Assembly (NCBI GenBank): GCA_022402525.1 | Contig: JAKRSB010000115.1 | Location: forward strand, 1-64,000 | Origin: Thermosynechococcaceae cyanobacterium MS004 | GTDB taxonomy: Bacteria > Cyanobacteriota > Cyanobacteriia > Thermosynechococcales > Thermosynechococcaceae | Reading direction: 5' to 3' | Length of the DNA: 64,000 nt | In this document: positions 8,623 through 17,649 of the stretch, one piece after another | Layout: each line of letters begins with the position of its first letter | How positions within the stretch are numbered: the first letter of the stretch is position 1 | The notes under the pieces: model-generated | Databases searched by the model: none | What the model saw: only the letters and a program-made list of their open reading frames with translations | What the model was told of the DNA's origin: nothing | Translations under genes and position numbers: made by a program

Positions 8623-9396
8623 CTAGGACGTGCGATGAACTAGGGTTGCGCCAGACTGCGCCGTGGGCAGCAGCAATACCTCGCTGAGATTCACATGGGC
8701 GGGGCGGGTTGCACAAAACAAGATCACTTCAGCCACGTCGGCGGCACTTAAAACCGTGGTGTCCCGATACACCGCCGCAGCGCGATCGCGGTCTCCATGA
8801 AAACGCACCTGACTAAACTCCGTTTCCACTAGGCCAGGGTCTACGGAAGAGACTCGCACGGCGGTGCCGAGTAAATCCTGTTTTAAGCCTTCGGAAATGG
8901 CGCGGACAGCAGCCTTGGTGGCGCAATAGACGTTGCCCTTGGGGTAGGTTTCGTGACCCGCAATCGATCCTAAATTAATCACATGGCCATGACCGCGCTC
9001 CACCATTCCTGGCACAATCGCGCGGGTCATGTAGAGCAGCCCCTTCACGTTGGTGTCGATCATTTCTTCCCAGTCTTGAATGCTGCCCTCCTGAAGCTTC
9101 GCTAGTCCACGACTCAGGCCAGCATTGTTGATTAAGACATCAATGCTTTGCCAGTCTAGGGGCAGGCTTTCTAGGGCGGCTGTGACCGCAGCGCGATCGC
9201 TGACATCAAAGATCAGTAGCAAAACCTTAGCCTGAAACTGCTGCTCTAGCTGGGTTTTAAGCGCTTCTAGACGCTGCGATCGCCGTGCGGTCAAAATCAG
9301 GCGTGCCCCAGCTTCCGCAAAGGCAAAGGCGCAAGCTTCCCCAATGCCGCTACTGGCTCCGGTAATTAGAACGGTGCGATCGCTGAACGTTGACAT
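8623..9396 (-). CDS. SDR family NAD(P)-dependent oxidoreductase
   Basis: Classical short-chain dehydrogenase of 257 aa in the YdfG-like group. Seen: the cofactor motif TGASSGIGEA near residue 12, NNAG near 90, and the active-site Tyr/Lys in VYCATKAA near 155, with Ser in LGSIAGHE. An Arg pair after beta-2 (TARRSQR) suggests NADP(H) preference. The substrate cannot be read from sequence. It is the last gene of a reverse-strand group (methyltransferase, acyltransferase, epimerase, SDR), 70 bp after the epimerase gene. The gap contains a 16-bp direct duplication tagtttatgggcaagc at 9423 and 9442. Confidence 0.88.
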   Translation of the reverse strand: MSTFSDRTVLITGASSGIGEACAFAFAEAGARLILTARRSQRLEALKTQLEQQFQAKVLLLIFDVSDRAAVTAALESLPLDWQSIDVLINNAGLSRGLAKLQEGSIQDWEEMIDTNVKGLLYMTRAIVPGMVERGHGHVINLGSIAGHETYPKGNVYCATKAAVRAISEGLKQDLLGTAVRVSSVDPGLVETEFSQVRFHGDRDRAAAVYRDTTVLSAADVAEVILFCATRPAHVNLSEVLLLPTAQSGATLVHRTS

Positions 9397-9466
9397 CGGT
9401 TAAACCCTAGTGTGTGAGTTCCTAGTTTATGGGCAAGCCTATAGTTTATGGGCAAGCTCATAGCGC

Positions 9467-10441
9467 TTAATCCGTGAGCTGGACGGGTTTTGGCACGAGA
9501 TCTTGGAGTGTTTCTGCCACAGAGCGGGGTGTCCAGCCCAGGGCGGTACGTGCCTTGGCCGCATCCACGCGGACACAGCGATCATAGATGTAGTGAACGC
9601 GCTCCTGACTCAAGGGTGGCTGCCAGCGAAAGAGGCGGCCAATGGGGTCAAGAATCGTTCCGAGAAGCCGAACCAACGGCTTGGGCGCTTCGCGGGGGAC
9701 GGGAATCCCTGTGGCTTCGCTAAAGTGCTGAAACATTTCACGGGTGGTCATCTCTCCCGCTGAAATAATGTAGTGCTCTCCGCGCTGACCTCGCTCTGTA
9801 GCTAAGATCATCGCCTCTACCAAATCATCTACATGAACAATGCCCGTAATGCGATCGCCCCCAGCCCAGACCTTGAGTTTTCCCTTTAAAAAAAGCTGCA
9901 CCACGGGGCCAAAGTGGGGGTCATCCGCGCCAAAGATCCCAGAAGGCAGCACACTCACCACATCAAAGCCTTTCTGAGCTGCGGAATCGACCGCCCGTTG
10001 GGCAAGATACTTTGTGCGATCGTAGGTTGATGAGAAACCCGCCTGAGTGCGCTGAAAAGTTTCGTCGATCACCTGTCCTTGGGTATCCCCAAAAATCCCA
10101 ATCGTGCTGCAGTGCACCATTTTAGAGACCCCCGCCGCCTGTGCTGCCGCCAGCACCGCCTGGGTGCCGCGAATATTCACCCGCTCCATTTTTGCATCAT
10201 CCACCAGCCCCAATTCCACATAGGCTGCGGTATGAAACACCGTATCCACATTTTTCATAGCAGCCGTCAGCGCCGCCTGATCGGTAATATCGCCGTAAGC
10301 GTAGTCAATGGGGAGATCTGCCAGGAAGTCGAGGTGGCTCGTGGGGCGCACGTAGGCCACCACTGCTGCGCCGCGCCGCACCAGCGCCTTTACCAAATGG
10401 GAACCCGTAAAGCCATTGGCTCCTGTTACTAACGCCTTCAT
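9467..10441 (-). CDS. NAD-dependent epimerase/reductase, HpnA/3beta-HSD-like
   Basis: Extended SDR of 324 aa. Seen: the Rossmann motif TGANGFTGSH at residues 7-16, catalytic YDRTK near 140, and IVHVDDLVEA, as in dihydroflavonol-reductase-like and HpnA-type proteins. Its start codon overlaps the stop of the upstream acyltransferase gene (ATGA, 10438-10441), so the two are probably translationally coupled and act together. Related extended SDRs reduce keto groups on lipid or steroid-like substrates, including a reductase in the Caulobacter ceramide pathway. Whether this one does so is speculation from context. The exact substrate is unknown. Confidence 0.82.
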   Translation of the reverse strand: MKALVTGANGFTGSHLVKALVRRGAAVVAYVRPTSHLDFLADLPIDYAYGDITDQAALTAAMKNVDTVFHTAAYVELGLVDDAKMERVNIRGTQAVLAAAQAAGVSKMVHCSTIGIFGDTQGQVIDETFQRTQAGFSSTYDRTKYLAQRAVDSAAQKGFDVVSVLPSGIFGADDPHFGPVVQLFLKGKLKVWAGGDRITGIVHVDDLVEAMILATERGQRGEHYIISAGEMTTREMFQHFSEATGIPVPREAPKPLVRLLGTILDPIGRLFRWQPPLSQERVHYIYDRCVRVDAAKARTALGWTPRSVAETLQDLVPKPVQLTD

Positions 10442-11568
10442 AGCAATTTTTCATAAATCCGGTATGTCTTGTAAATCTTACCGCCTGCGGCTTCAATCAG
10501 CTTGCGGGACGGATAGTTATCCTCAAAGACCCAGGAGAGTTCTGCCCGACGGTAGGGTTTCCCTTTCTTGATGCCACCCTGCATCCCTAGATAAATGAGA
10601 CCCGGTGCCACCATCTTGCGACGATATTCTGGTAGCGCACAAATGGCAATAATCCGGCCTTGATCAATTTGGCGACGGTACCACAAAAATTTCAACAGGC
10701 CGAGCCAGTTGAGCTTGCCGCCCACATGCTTGAGGGCAATGTTGTAGTCAGGTAGCCCCATCCAAAAGCCAATCATTTTGCCATTGTGCTCAGCGACGGG
10801 GAAAACATCGGGATCGACCAGGGACTGGAGACTCTTGGCCTCTTCTAAAAATTCCTCAAGGCTGCGCGGGGTAGAACTCCAGTTTTGGCTAAAGGCTTCG
10901 TTAAAGAGCTGGTAGAGTTTTTTGCAGTCTTCGATAAAGTCTTGTCCTTTGGTATGGAGTGGCCGAAAGGTGACGCCCGACTCACAGGCAATGCGATACC
11001 CCTTTTCAAACTGCTGCGCCAGGTCATGGTCAAGCCTGAAGTCGTAGGCGTAGGCATCTTTGGCCTTCTGCCAGCCCAGGGTATCCATCAGCTGAGGATA
11101 GTAGGGCGGGTTGTAGGGCATCATCATGACGGGTGGGCTATCAAACCCATCCACCAGAAAGAGGCAGCTATTGTGGGTGGATAGGTTAATCGGCCCGCGA
11201 ACTTGCTGTATTCCCTGTTCCCGCAGCCACTGCTCTGCTGCTTCAAAGAGGGCTTGGGCGATCGCAGAATCGTCGATACATTCAAAATAGCCAAATAGCC
11301 CGATGGACTGGCCTTCGCGCTCAATGAGGCGCTGATTCACCGCAGCTACAATCCGGCCTACAGGCTGTCCGTGATCGAAGGCCAGAAAGGCTTGGAAGGT
11401 GCCGTAGGTTAAAAAGGGCGTGTCAGCACCAAGCTGAGAGGCGATCGCGCTTCTGATGGGGGGCACCCAGTTGGGATCATTCCGATAGACACGCTGCGGC
11501 ACGTCTAGAAACCGCTCTAGGTCTTCGGGACTTCTGACAGGCTGAATTGTGACAGCGTTAACGACCAT
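10438..11568 (-). CDS. GNAT-like acyltransferase family protein
   Basis: About 376 aa from the ATG at 11568; an upstream TTG start would add 25 basic residues unlike the rest. Seen: an N-terminal half with QPVRSPEDLERFLDVPQ, YRNDPNWVPP and VGRIVAAVNQ, then RGPINLSTHNSCLFLVDGF, MMPYNPPYY and a C-terminal half ending in KLIEAAGGKIYKTYRIYEK, which fits two GNAT-like folds. Proteins of this shape are usually annotated as GNAT acetyltransferases of unknown substrate; from memory, bacterial ceramide synthase is of similar length and fold. The 4-base overlap with the downstream reductase gene argues for a shared pathway. Preceded by a 15-16-bp direct duplication (around 11566-11600) and no visible Shine-Dalgarno. 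Confidence 0.65.
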   Translation of the reverse strand: MVVNAVTIQPVRSPEDLERFLDVPQRVYRNDPNWVPPIRSAIASQLGADTPFLTYGTFQAFLAFDHGQPVGRIVAAVNQRLIEREGQSIGLFGYFECIDDSAIAQALFEAAEQWLREQGIQQVRGPINLSTHNSCLFLVDGFDSPPVMMMPYNPPYYPQLMDTLGWQKAKDAYAYDFRLDHDLAQQFEKGYRIACESGVTFRPLHTKGQDFIEDCKKLYQLFNEAFSQNWSSTPRSLEEFLEEAKSLQSLVDPDVFPVAEHNGKMIGFWMGLPDYNIALKHVGGKLNWLGLLKFLWYRRQIDQGRIIAICALPEYRRKMVAPGLIYLGMQGGIKKGKPYRRAELSWVFEDNYPSRKLIEAAGGKIYKTYRIYEKLL

Positions 11569-11653
11569 AGTCGATGTTTTAGATAGTCGATGTTTTAAAC
11601 TGAGCTTCTTTTTACAGCTCATCTTGCCGCTAAAGCGACCCATTCTTCAAGAC

Positions 11654-12880
11654 CTAGAAAGCTGCGCCGCTCACGGTAAATCCTTTGAAGGGATATTCCC
11701 TCAGAGATGAGACGGTACTTTTACCCTGAAGCAGTACCCCAAATCCACCCAGCCCCAGGGGATTCATCAGCCCATGCAGCGCATCCCTTCTGCGAAGGCT
11801 TTGGACAAGATCTGATGCTGTGGTGTTGGCAGATGTATTGGCATAGATGCGATCGCCCAAACCCAGCGCCATCAAAAATAAGCCCTGCTGCGTGAAGGCA
11901 ATATTTTCGAGTCCGCAGCGTGTTCCCTGCTGCTCTAGCGCCGTGAAGTTGACGTGAGCCGTGAGGTCTTGATGGCCAATATTCCAGTAGGGGTCATTGT
12001 GATGAGACTGCTGGTAGTAACACTGCAAGGTTCCGCGATCGCGCTGGGGGCTATAGTATTGGGCGGCGGTATGGCCATAATCAATCGTTAAGACATAGCC
12101 CCGCGAAAGCTTTTGCGCCACGGTCTTGAGCCAGTCCAGGGCCGCTAGCCCAACTTCACTTCGGTAGCCATTGGGGTAGGTTGTGAGGTCAATGCCGAGG
12201 GCGCTTAAATACACCTCCAGCTTCGGCGATGAAGGCATATCCAACACCTCCTTAAAGGGCGGCAGGGACGAATCAGCCTCGATGGTCACATAGACTTCAT
12301 GGAGTTGCCCCGCCTGCACCTCAACCAAATGCACCGGAAACGCATCTACCAGCTCGTTAGAAAAGCAGCAGCCCACAATACTTTCTGCTGGAATATCTGA
12401 CCACTGTTTCCAGGTCACTTTGTCTGCTGCAAACGCCTTCAGCAAAAACTGCTGCTCTTGAACCAGAGGCGCTGCTTTTTCAACAATGATGTACTGGAGC
12501 GCCTGCCAAAAGGCCGCATACTCTGCTGAGGTTTTGGCGCGATCGCTGAGGTAGTGCAGCACATCCTTGGCAATGAGTCCTTGCCCCGCACCCATTTCAA
12601 GCAGATGGAATAGCGCAGGCCGATCCAGCGATCGCCAAAAATCGAGAAACTGCTCAGCCAGTAGCTCTCCAAAATCTGCACCCAAATGGGGCGAAGTGAC
12701 AAAATCTCCCCCGGCTCCAATTTTTTGACGATGGGCTGCATAGTAGCCCAGTTCAGGTTCATAGAGCGCCCAGTCCATAAACACGGCAAAGGGAACGCGC
12801 TGATTGGGCGATGCGGCAATGCGGGTCGCAATCAACGTTGTTAAATCAGAAAATTTTATATCAGAAGATTGAGAACTCAT
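11654..12880 (-). CDS. SAM-dependent methyltransferase, MidA/NDUFAF7 family
   Basis: 408-aa class I methyltransferase. Seen: the family N-terminus with FMDWALYEPELGYYA, GAGGDFVTSPHLGADFGELLA, the SAM-binding motif LLEMGAGQGLIAKDVL near residue 90, the GCCFSNELVDAFPVHLV segment, and VLTIDYGHTA later. Mitochondrial NDUFAF7 methylates an arginine in a complex I subunit; a cyanobacterial member might act on NDH-1, but that is inference. It is the first gene of the reverse-strand group and lies 85 bp before the acyltransferase gene. The ATG at 12880 is the only sensible start. Confidence 0.85.
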   Translation of the reverse strand: MSSQSSDIKFSDLTTLIATRIAASPNQRVPFAVFMDWALYEPELGYYAAHRQKIGAGGDFVTSPHLGADFGELLAEQFLDFWRSLDRPALFHLLEMGAGQGLIAKDVLHYLSDRAKTSAEYAAFWQALQYIIVEKAAPLVQEQQFLLKAFAADKVTWKQWSDIPAESIVGCCFSNELVDAFPVHLVEVQAGQLHEVYVTIEADSSLPPFKEVLDMPSSPKLEVYLSALGIDLTTYPNGYRSEVGLAALDWLKTVAQKLSRGYVLTIDYGHTAAQYYSPQRDRGTLQCYYQQSHHNDPYWNIGHQDLTAHVNFTALEQQGTRCGLENIAFTQQGLFLMALGLGDRIYANTSANTTASDLVQSLRRRDALHGLMNPLGLGGFGVLLQGKSTVSSLREYPFKGFTVSGAAF

Positions 12881-13287
12881 TCACTCGATTTGTTACGCCA
12901 GAGAACCACAATAGCGCACTCTTTCCCTGACTGTCTTTTTCTGTTTTTAGGCTGGAGGGACATTTCGGAAATCGAATGATTTGCTTAAAAATTTTCTCAA
13001 AACTTTATCAACTTAAGCACGGCTATTAAGATCGAGATGAACAATATTTTAATATTTGCAGGTATATTCAAAAACCTAAAATGCAAATTAAATAAGATAT
13101 TTAAAAAATAATTTATCTTAAAATTTTTTCTTGCGAATCATTGAATCAAAATAATGCAACAAATAATCCAATATTTTTAATTGCTTTAAACGTAAAAAAT
13201 AAGTGACGATTTTGAAATTTTGCATTGCAATTTTATTGGAAAAATAATCTTAAATTATTATTTCTTGTTGTGAATATTACTGTCGAT
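12881..13287. other. AT-rich intergenic region upstream of pstS
   Basis: About 400 bp that is strikingly AT-rich compared with its surroundings, between the divergent methyltransferase and pstS genes. No ORF or RNA gene is recognised. It probably carries promoter and regulatory DNA for both sides. Confidence 0.6.
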
Positions 13288-13351
13288 TTTAACCTAAAGT
13301 TATCTTTCCCTTTAAGAAAGAATAATCTTACCTTAACCTTTTTTCTATATG
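13288..13351 (+). promoter_or_regulatory. Pho-box-like array and -10 of the pst operon
   Basis: Two octamers matching the cyanobacterial Pho box, TTTAACCT (13288-13295) and CTTAACCT (13332-13339), lie exactly 44 bp apart, four times the 11-bp period of Pho-box arrays. The intervening positions in the same register (13299, 13310, 13321) are degenerate versions (4 or 5 of 8 matches). A -10-like TATATG follows at 13346. Known: the SphS-SphR system binds tandem octamers with 3-bp spacers ahead of pst genes. Binding here is inferred. Confidence 0.6.
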
Positions 13352-13410
13352 ACTAGATGGGGTATCCAAACGAACATTTTATTAAATTAACTAGATAATG
13401 GGAGCATCAA

Positions 13411-14460
13411 ATGGGTCTTAACGCTACGGTTTTACGTCGCACCGTGACAGCATCCGTCGTTTCTGTTGCTGTCACGATTACTCCTTTCTTTGCGGCGATC
13501 GCCCAAACCGTCGTTCTCAACGGTGCTGGTGCTACCTTCCCAGCGCCACTTTACGAGCGCTACATCCGTGAATTTCAGAAGGCGAATCCTGGCATTAGAA
13601 TAAACTACCAGGCCATTGGGAGTGGCGGTGGTATCCGGCAGATTCAGGCAGGCTCTGTAGACTTTGGCGGCAGTGACTCTGCGATGACTGATGATCAGAT
13701 GGCTAATGCACACCAAGGTCGTGGTGCCCTCTTGATTCCCACAGCGGGGGGAGCCGTTGCTATTACCTACAACGTTCCTGGGGTGCCCTCTGGCCTGAAG
13801 TTATCTCAGGCAGCTTCTAGCGGAATCTTTTCAGGTAGAATCACCCGATGGAATGATCCTGCTATCGCGAGTACCAATGCTGGCGTGAACCTGCCCAACC
13901 AGCCCATTCGCACCGTGGTTCGAGCCGACTCCAGCGGTACAACCTTCATTTTCACCAATGCCCTCAGTGCCCAAAACGCCGGCTTTAGATCACGGGTAGG
14001 CCCAAGTTCTGCGCCGAAGTGGCCCGGTAAGCCTCTCCAAGGTCGAGGAAATGCTGGTGTTGCAGCGACGGTTAAGCAAACCCCCAACTCGGTTGGCTAT
14101 GTGGAGGCTTCCTTTGCCAAGAGCAATAACCTGCCCGTTGCAGCTCTTCAAAACCGTAAGAATCAGTTTTTGCTGCCAACCTTGGCAAATGCCGATAATG
14201 CGCTGGATAATATCAGATTTCCGGCTAACTTCCGGGTCTTTGAAGGCAATCCGGCGGATGGGTATCCCATTGTGGGGTTGACCTGGATGTTGCTTTATAA
14301 AAGGTACGACGCCCAGAAGTTGCCAGCAATTCAGCGTTGGATGGAGTGGGTTCTGACCAGGGGACAAAGCATTAATGCTTCCCTAGAGTATTCAAGAATT
14401 CCGCCTAGCGTTGCCCAGCGGGCGCTTCAGGTTGTCAAAACGCAGATAAGGAGACGCTAA
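13411..14460 (+). CDS. pstS: phosphate-binding protein PstS
   Basis: Periplasmic phosphate receptor of the PstSCAB ABC transporter, 349 aa. Seen: an N-terminal signal peptide ending near FFAAIAQT (about residue 32), then the mature start LNGAGATFPAPLYERY, the phosphate-contact segments GSGGGIRQIQ and DFGGSDSAM, and VVRADSSGTTFIF in the second domain. The ATG at 13411 has gggag eight bases upstream. It is first in pstS-pstC-pstA-pstB, behind the Pho-box-like array, so phosphate starvation should induce it. Length and motifs match the family. Confidence 0.95.
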   Translation: MGLNATVLRRTVTASVVSVAVTITPFFAAIAQTVVLNGAGATFPAPLYERYIREFQKANPGIRINYQAIGSGGGIRQIQAGSVDFGGSDSAMTDDQMANAHQGRGALLIPTAGGAVAITYNVPGVPSGLKLSQAASSGIFSGRITRWNDPAIASTNAGVNLPNQPIRTVVRADSSGTTFIFTNALSAQNAGFRSRVGPSSAPKWPGKPLQGRGNAGVAATVKQTPNSVGYVEASFAKSNNLPVAALQNRKNQFLLPTLANADNALDNIRFPANFRVFEGNPADGYPIVGLTWMLLYKRYDAQKLPAIQRWMEWVLTRGQSINASLEYSRIPPSVAQRALQVVKTQIRRR

Positions 14461-14618
14461 CTCAGTCTCTTTCCTTGATGTACTGTGCCGGATAATTTTG
14501 TCCCTATTTTTTGGCTCTAGGTCTTAGGTTGACTTTGTTTCAAGCATTCAGCCTAAGAACCTGAGCCTTATTCAGTCTTTTTCTCTCAGTTCTCTGCATG
14601 GGCACTTTGAGTTAATTC

Positions 14619-15623
14619 GTGGGTTTTGCTGTGGCACCTTCTACCGAGTCTTCCTCTTTATTGACTTCCTCATCCACGGATGATTCTTTAGAAAATGCGG
14701 GTAAGCTCCCATTTCTAAGAACATTGTTGGGCGATGGTGGCTTCAAGAGCCTAACGTTTGTCGCAGCGCTCATTGCTGGGGCCGTTCCATTTTTTGTGGT
14801 AGCGCTGATCTCACGGGATGCATGGCCAGCGATCGCTAAATTCGGTCTGCCCTTCCTCTGGGAGCAGGACTGGAATATTGATGAGTCTATCTATGGGGCT
14901 TTGCCCTATCTGTTTGGTTCACTGGTCAGCGCTTTTATTGCGCTGGTGCTGGCGCTGCCCATTGGCGTGGCGATCGCTATTGTCACCAGTGAGCGTGTCT
15001 TACCCCCCTGGGTGCAAATCCCCATCGCGTTCTTGGTAGAGCTAATTGCCGCGATCCCTAGCGTGATTATTGGTCTGTGGGGTGTGTTTGTATTCACCCC
15101 AGCCATTAATCCATTTCAGGAATTTCTGTATGCGCGCTTTGGCTGGCTACCTATCTTTAATACCCAGCCCTTTGGGTCTAGCATGCTGGTGGCAGGGATC
15201 ATTCTAGCGATTATGATCTTGCCTACCATCGCCGCCATCAGCCGAGAAGCATTTTTGGCAATTTCTGCTGACCTGCGGAATGGTGCCTTTGCCCTTGGGG
15301 CAACCCAATGGGAAACGATTATCTTTGTGACGATGCCTGCGGCAATATCCGGTATTTTGGGGGGTGCTACCCTTGGACTAGGGAGAGCGCTCGGTGAAAC
15401 GATGGCTGTGACGATGGTGATTGGAAATGTTGCAGGCATTGACTTTTCACTCTTGAGTCCCGGCAGCACGATTCCCTCCATCCTTGCCAATCAATTTTCT
15501 GAGGCCCTTGACCCCCTCCATATTGGTGCCCTCATGTATCTTGCTCTGGTACTCTTTTTGATTACCCTAGGGGTGAACTCCCTAGCCATCTTCATGATTC
15601 GCTTTTTATCGCGGAATGCCTAG
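14619..15623 (+). CDS. pstC: phosphate ABC transporter permease PstC
   Basis: Inner-membrane permease subunit, about 334 aa from a GTG at 14619; an in-frame GTG at 14631 is also possible. Seen: a Ser-rich cytosolic N-terminus of about 45 residues, then six hydrophobic segments, and the ABC-contact (EAA) loop AFALGATQWETI followed by LGLGRALGETMAV. It pairs with PstA to form the channel and with PstB for energy. The gap of about 160 bp after pstS could allow differential expression of the abundant binding protein. Confidence 0.95.
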   Translation: MGFAVAPSTESSSLLTSSSTDDSLENAGKLPFLRTLLGDGGFKSLTFVAALIAGAVPFFVVALISRDAWPAIAKFGLPFLWEQDWNIDESIYGALPYLFGSLVSAFIALVLALPIGVAIAIVTSERVLPPWVQIPIAFLVELIAAIPSVIIGLWGVFVFTPAINPFQEFLYARFGWLPIFNTQPFGSSMLVAGIILAIMILPTIAAISREAFLAISADLRNGAFALGATQWETIIFVTMPAAISGILGGATLGLGRALGETMAVTMVIGNVAGIDFSLLSPGSTIPSILANQFSEALDPLHIGALMYLALVLFLITLGVNSLAIFMIRFLSRNA

Positions 15624-15642
15624 TGTTTACGCTCAATGAAGT

Positions 15643-16530
15643 TTGCAGTCTCCATACTCGTTCAAGGTTGATGCCGTGAGAGATGCCTTTGCTCCCCTTG
15701 CCCCGTCCAAAAAGCTCTTCAACTGGAGCATGGGCACCCTTGGCTTTTTTCTGAGTGTTGTGGCGCTGATTCCGCTGGTTGCAATCTTCTGGTCAATTGT
15801 AAGCAAAGGTCTACCCCATCTTTCCCTAGATACCCTCACCCAACTCCCCGCCCCCGCAGGACTAACGGATGTACCCAACGGCTTTGCCAATGCCATTATT
15901 GGGACGGTGGCGATGGTGGCGATCGCCGCTATGATTAGTCTTCCTCTAGGCATCTTGACTGCCATTTACCTGTCAGAATTTGGTAAGCAGTCAGCCTTTG
16001 CGAGCTGGGTGCGCTTTATGGTCACCATTCTCAGCGCCGCCCCTTCCATTGTGATTGGGGTGTTTGCTTATGCTGTCATTGTTTTACCGTTTCAAAGCTT
16101 TTCTGCCATAGCGGGTGGATTTGCGCTGTCTATTTTGATGCTGCCCCTGGTGGCGCTGGCTACGGAAGAGTCCCTAAAATCAGTGCCCAATAGTCAGCGC
16201 ATGGCTTCTGCGGCATTGGGTGCTGGATATGCACGCACCACCCTTCGGATTGTGATTGCCCGTGCCCTGCCTGGGATTATCACCAGTGGTTTGCTGGCGA
16301 TCGCCCGTGCTTCTGGCGAAACCGCACCGCTTATTTTCACTGCGCTCTTCAGCCAAGGTTGGCTAGAAAGCTTTTTCGGCCCCAGTGCTTCTCTTTCGGT
16401 CTTAATTTACAACTACGCAAGCTCCCCATTCTCTGAGCAGAACGACCTCGCCTGGGCAGCAGCTTTGATGCTGCTCATTATTGTGTTGATCACTAACTTG
16501 CTCTCTCGATGGGTTGCCAGTAAACGTTAA
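15643..16530 (+). CDS. pstA: phosphate ABC transporter permease PstA
   Basis: Second permease of the Pst transporter. Length is 295 aa from a TTG at 15643, or 284 aa from the GTG at 15676 (reading RDAFAPL); the sequence does not decide. Seen: six hydrophobic segments, the EAA loop ASAALGAGYARTT, and IARASGETAPLIFTA, which is typical of PstA. It starts 19 bp after pstC and is followed closely by pstB. Confidence 0.94.
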   Translation: MQSPYSFKVDAVRDAFAPLAPSKKLFNWSMGTLGFFLSVVALIPLVAIFWSIVSKGLPHLSLDTLTQLPAPAGLTDVPNGFANAIIGTVAMVAIAAMISLPLGILTAIYLSEFGKQSAFASWVRFMVTILSAAPSIVIGVFAYAVIVLPFQSFSAIAGGFALSILMLPLVALATEESLKSVPNSQRMASAALGAGYARTTLRIVIARALPGIITSGLLAIARASGETAPLIFTALFSQGWLESFFGPSASLSVLIYNYASSPFSEQNDLAWAAALMLLIIVLITNLLSRWVASKR

Positions 16531-16557
16531 TCGCGCCTGATAGTCGCTATAAAACCA

Positions 16558-17403
16558 ATGTTGCCTTCTCCCCACTCCTCCTCCAGTAGTTCCGAGGAAA
16601 AGCTAGCCACAATGGAGCCGCAAAGCCCATCGACACTTCCAGTGTTTCATATCGAGAATGTGAGCTGCTTTTATGGTCGCCATAAAGCCCTTGAAGGGGT
16701 TTATATGGATATTTATGAGGGGAAAGTGACTGCCATTATTGGGCCGTCGGGGTGCGGTAAATCAACATTTCTCAAAATCCTCAACCGAATTGGCGAGATG
16801 GAGAGTAACGTTCGGGTTGACGGTAAAGTCCAGCTTTTAGGTAAAAACATTTTTGCGCGGGATATCAACCTAAATCTGCTGCGCCGTCAGGTAGGAATGA
16901 TCTTTCAGCATCCCAACCCCTTTGCCATGAGCATCTATGACAACGTTGCCTACGGCATTCGCACCTTTCATCGCCTCAGCCGCCCTGCACTAGACGAAGC
17001 GGTAGAGTCCGCCCTTCGCAGCGCTGCCCTTTGGGATGAGGTCAAAGATAGCCTGCATCAGTCAGGCTTGGCGCTATCTGGCGGGCAACAGCAGCGGCTT
17101 TGTATTGCCCGTGCTTTAGCTGTTAAGCCTAAGGTATTGCTCATGGATGAACCCTGTTCTGCCCTTGACCCGATCGCGACCCTCAAAATTGAGGAATTGA
17201 TTCAAGGCTTGAAACAGCAGCTCACGATTGTGATTGTGACCCACAATATGCAGCAGGCCGCGCGGGTCTCTGAGTACACGGCCTTTTTTAGCACCGATGA
17301 ACGGCGCATTGGTCAACTGGTTGAGTTTGACCTCACGCAGAAAATTTTTACCGAGGCAGAACAGCCCAGCACCAGGGACTACGTGGCTGGGCGCTTTGGT
17401 TAA
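16558..17403 (+). CDS. pstB: phosphate ABC transporter ATPase PstB
   Basis: ATP-hydrolysing subunit of the Pst importer, 281 aa. Seen: Walker [10 protein letters not shown] (about residue 65), Q-loop [10 protein letters not shown], signature LSGGQQQRL, Walker [14 protein letters not shown] and the switch His in VTHNMQQA. The C-terminus has the PstB pattern [17 protein letters not shown]. The Ser-rich first 18 residues are dispensable for the fold, and the ATG at 16612 (MEPQSPST) is an alternative start. It ends the operon, directly abutting a repeated element at 17402. Confidence 0.95.
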   Translation: MLPSPHSSSSSSEEKLATMEPQSPSTLPVFHIENVSCFYGRHKALEGVYMDIYEGKVTAIIGPSGCGKSTFLKILNRIGEMESNVRVDGKVQLLGKNIFARDINLNLLRRQVGMIFQHPNPFAMSIYDNVAYGIRTFHRLSRPALDEAVESALRSAALWDEVKDSLHQSGLALSGGQQQRLCIARALAVKPKVLLMDEPCSALDPIATLKIEELIQGLKQQLTIVIVTHNMQQAARVSEYTAFFSTDERRIGQLVEFDLTQKIFTEAEQPSTRDYVAGRFG

Positions 17404-17556
17404 CGTGAGTCGATGATGCACTTGAAGCCCCTTACCCCAAACCCCTCTCCCAAAGGCGAGGGGCTTAAGAAGCTTGATTTTTATTGCCCCTCCTTCTCCC
17501 TAGGGAGAAGGAGGATGGGAGGATGAGGGGCGGTTGTTTCTGGTCGAACTCAGGTT
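17402..17556. repeat. TIR-bounded dispersed repeat, copy 1
   Basis: Non-coding element that begins acgtgagtcgatga and ends gtcgaactcaggtt, so its ends are imperfect inverted repeats. It contains the cyanobacterial repeat core accccaaacccctctccc and agggg-cttaagaag. A second copy with the same ends and core is at 58389-58483 in this window. Copy 1 is longer because of an extra palindromic segment (ccttctccctagggagaagg) in its right half. It directly follows the pstB stop and may also act as terminator. Confidence 0.65.
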
Positions 17557-17649
17557 TTCTAAGGACTTCATTTTATCACCTGACCCCAATCTCAAGCCCT
17601 AACGTCTAACGATAGAATACAGACACAGCCTCTTTTGTTGGTACCTTCT

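Noticed and set aside
9490-9763. Forward-strand ORFs inside the epimerase gene
   Set aside because: Shadows of a well-supported reverse-strand gene; no family resemblance.
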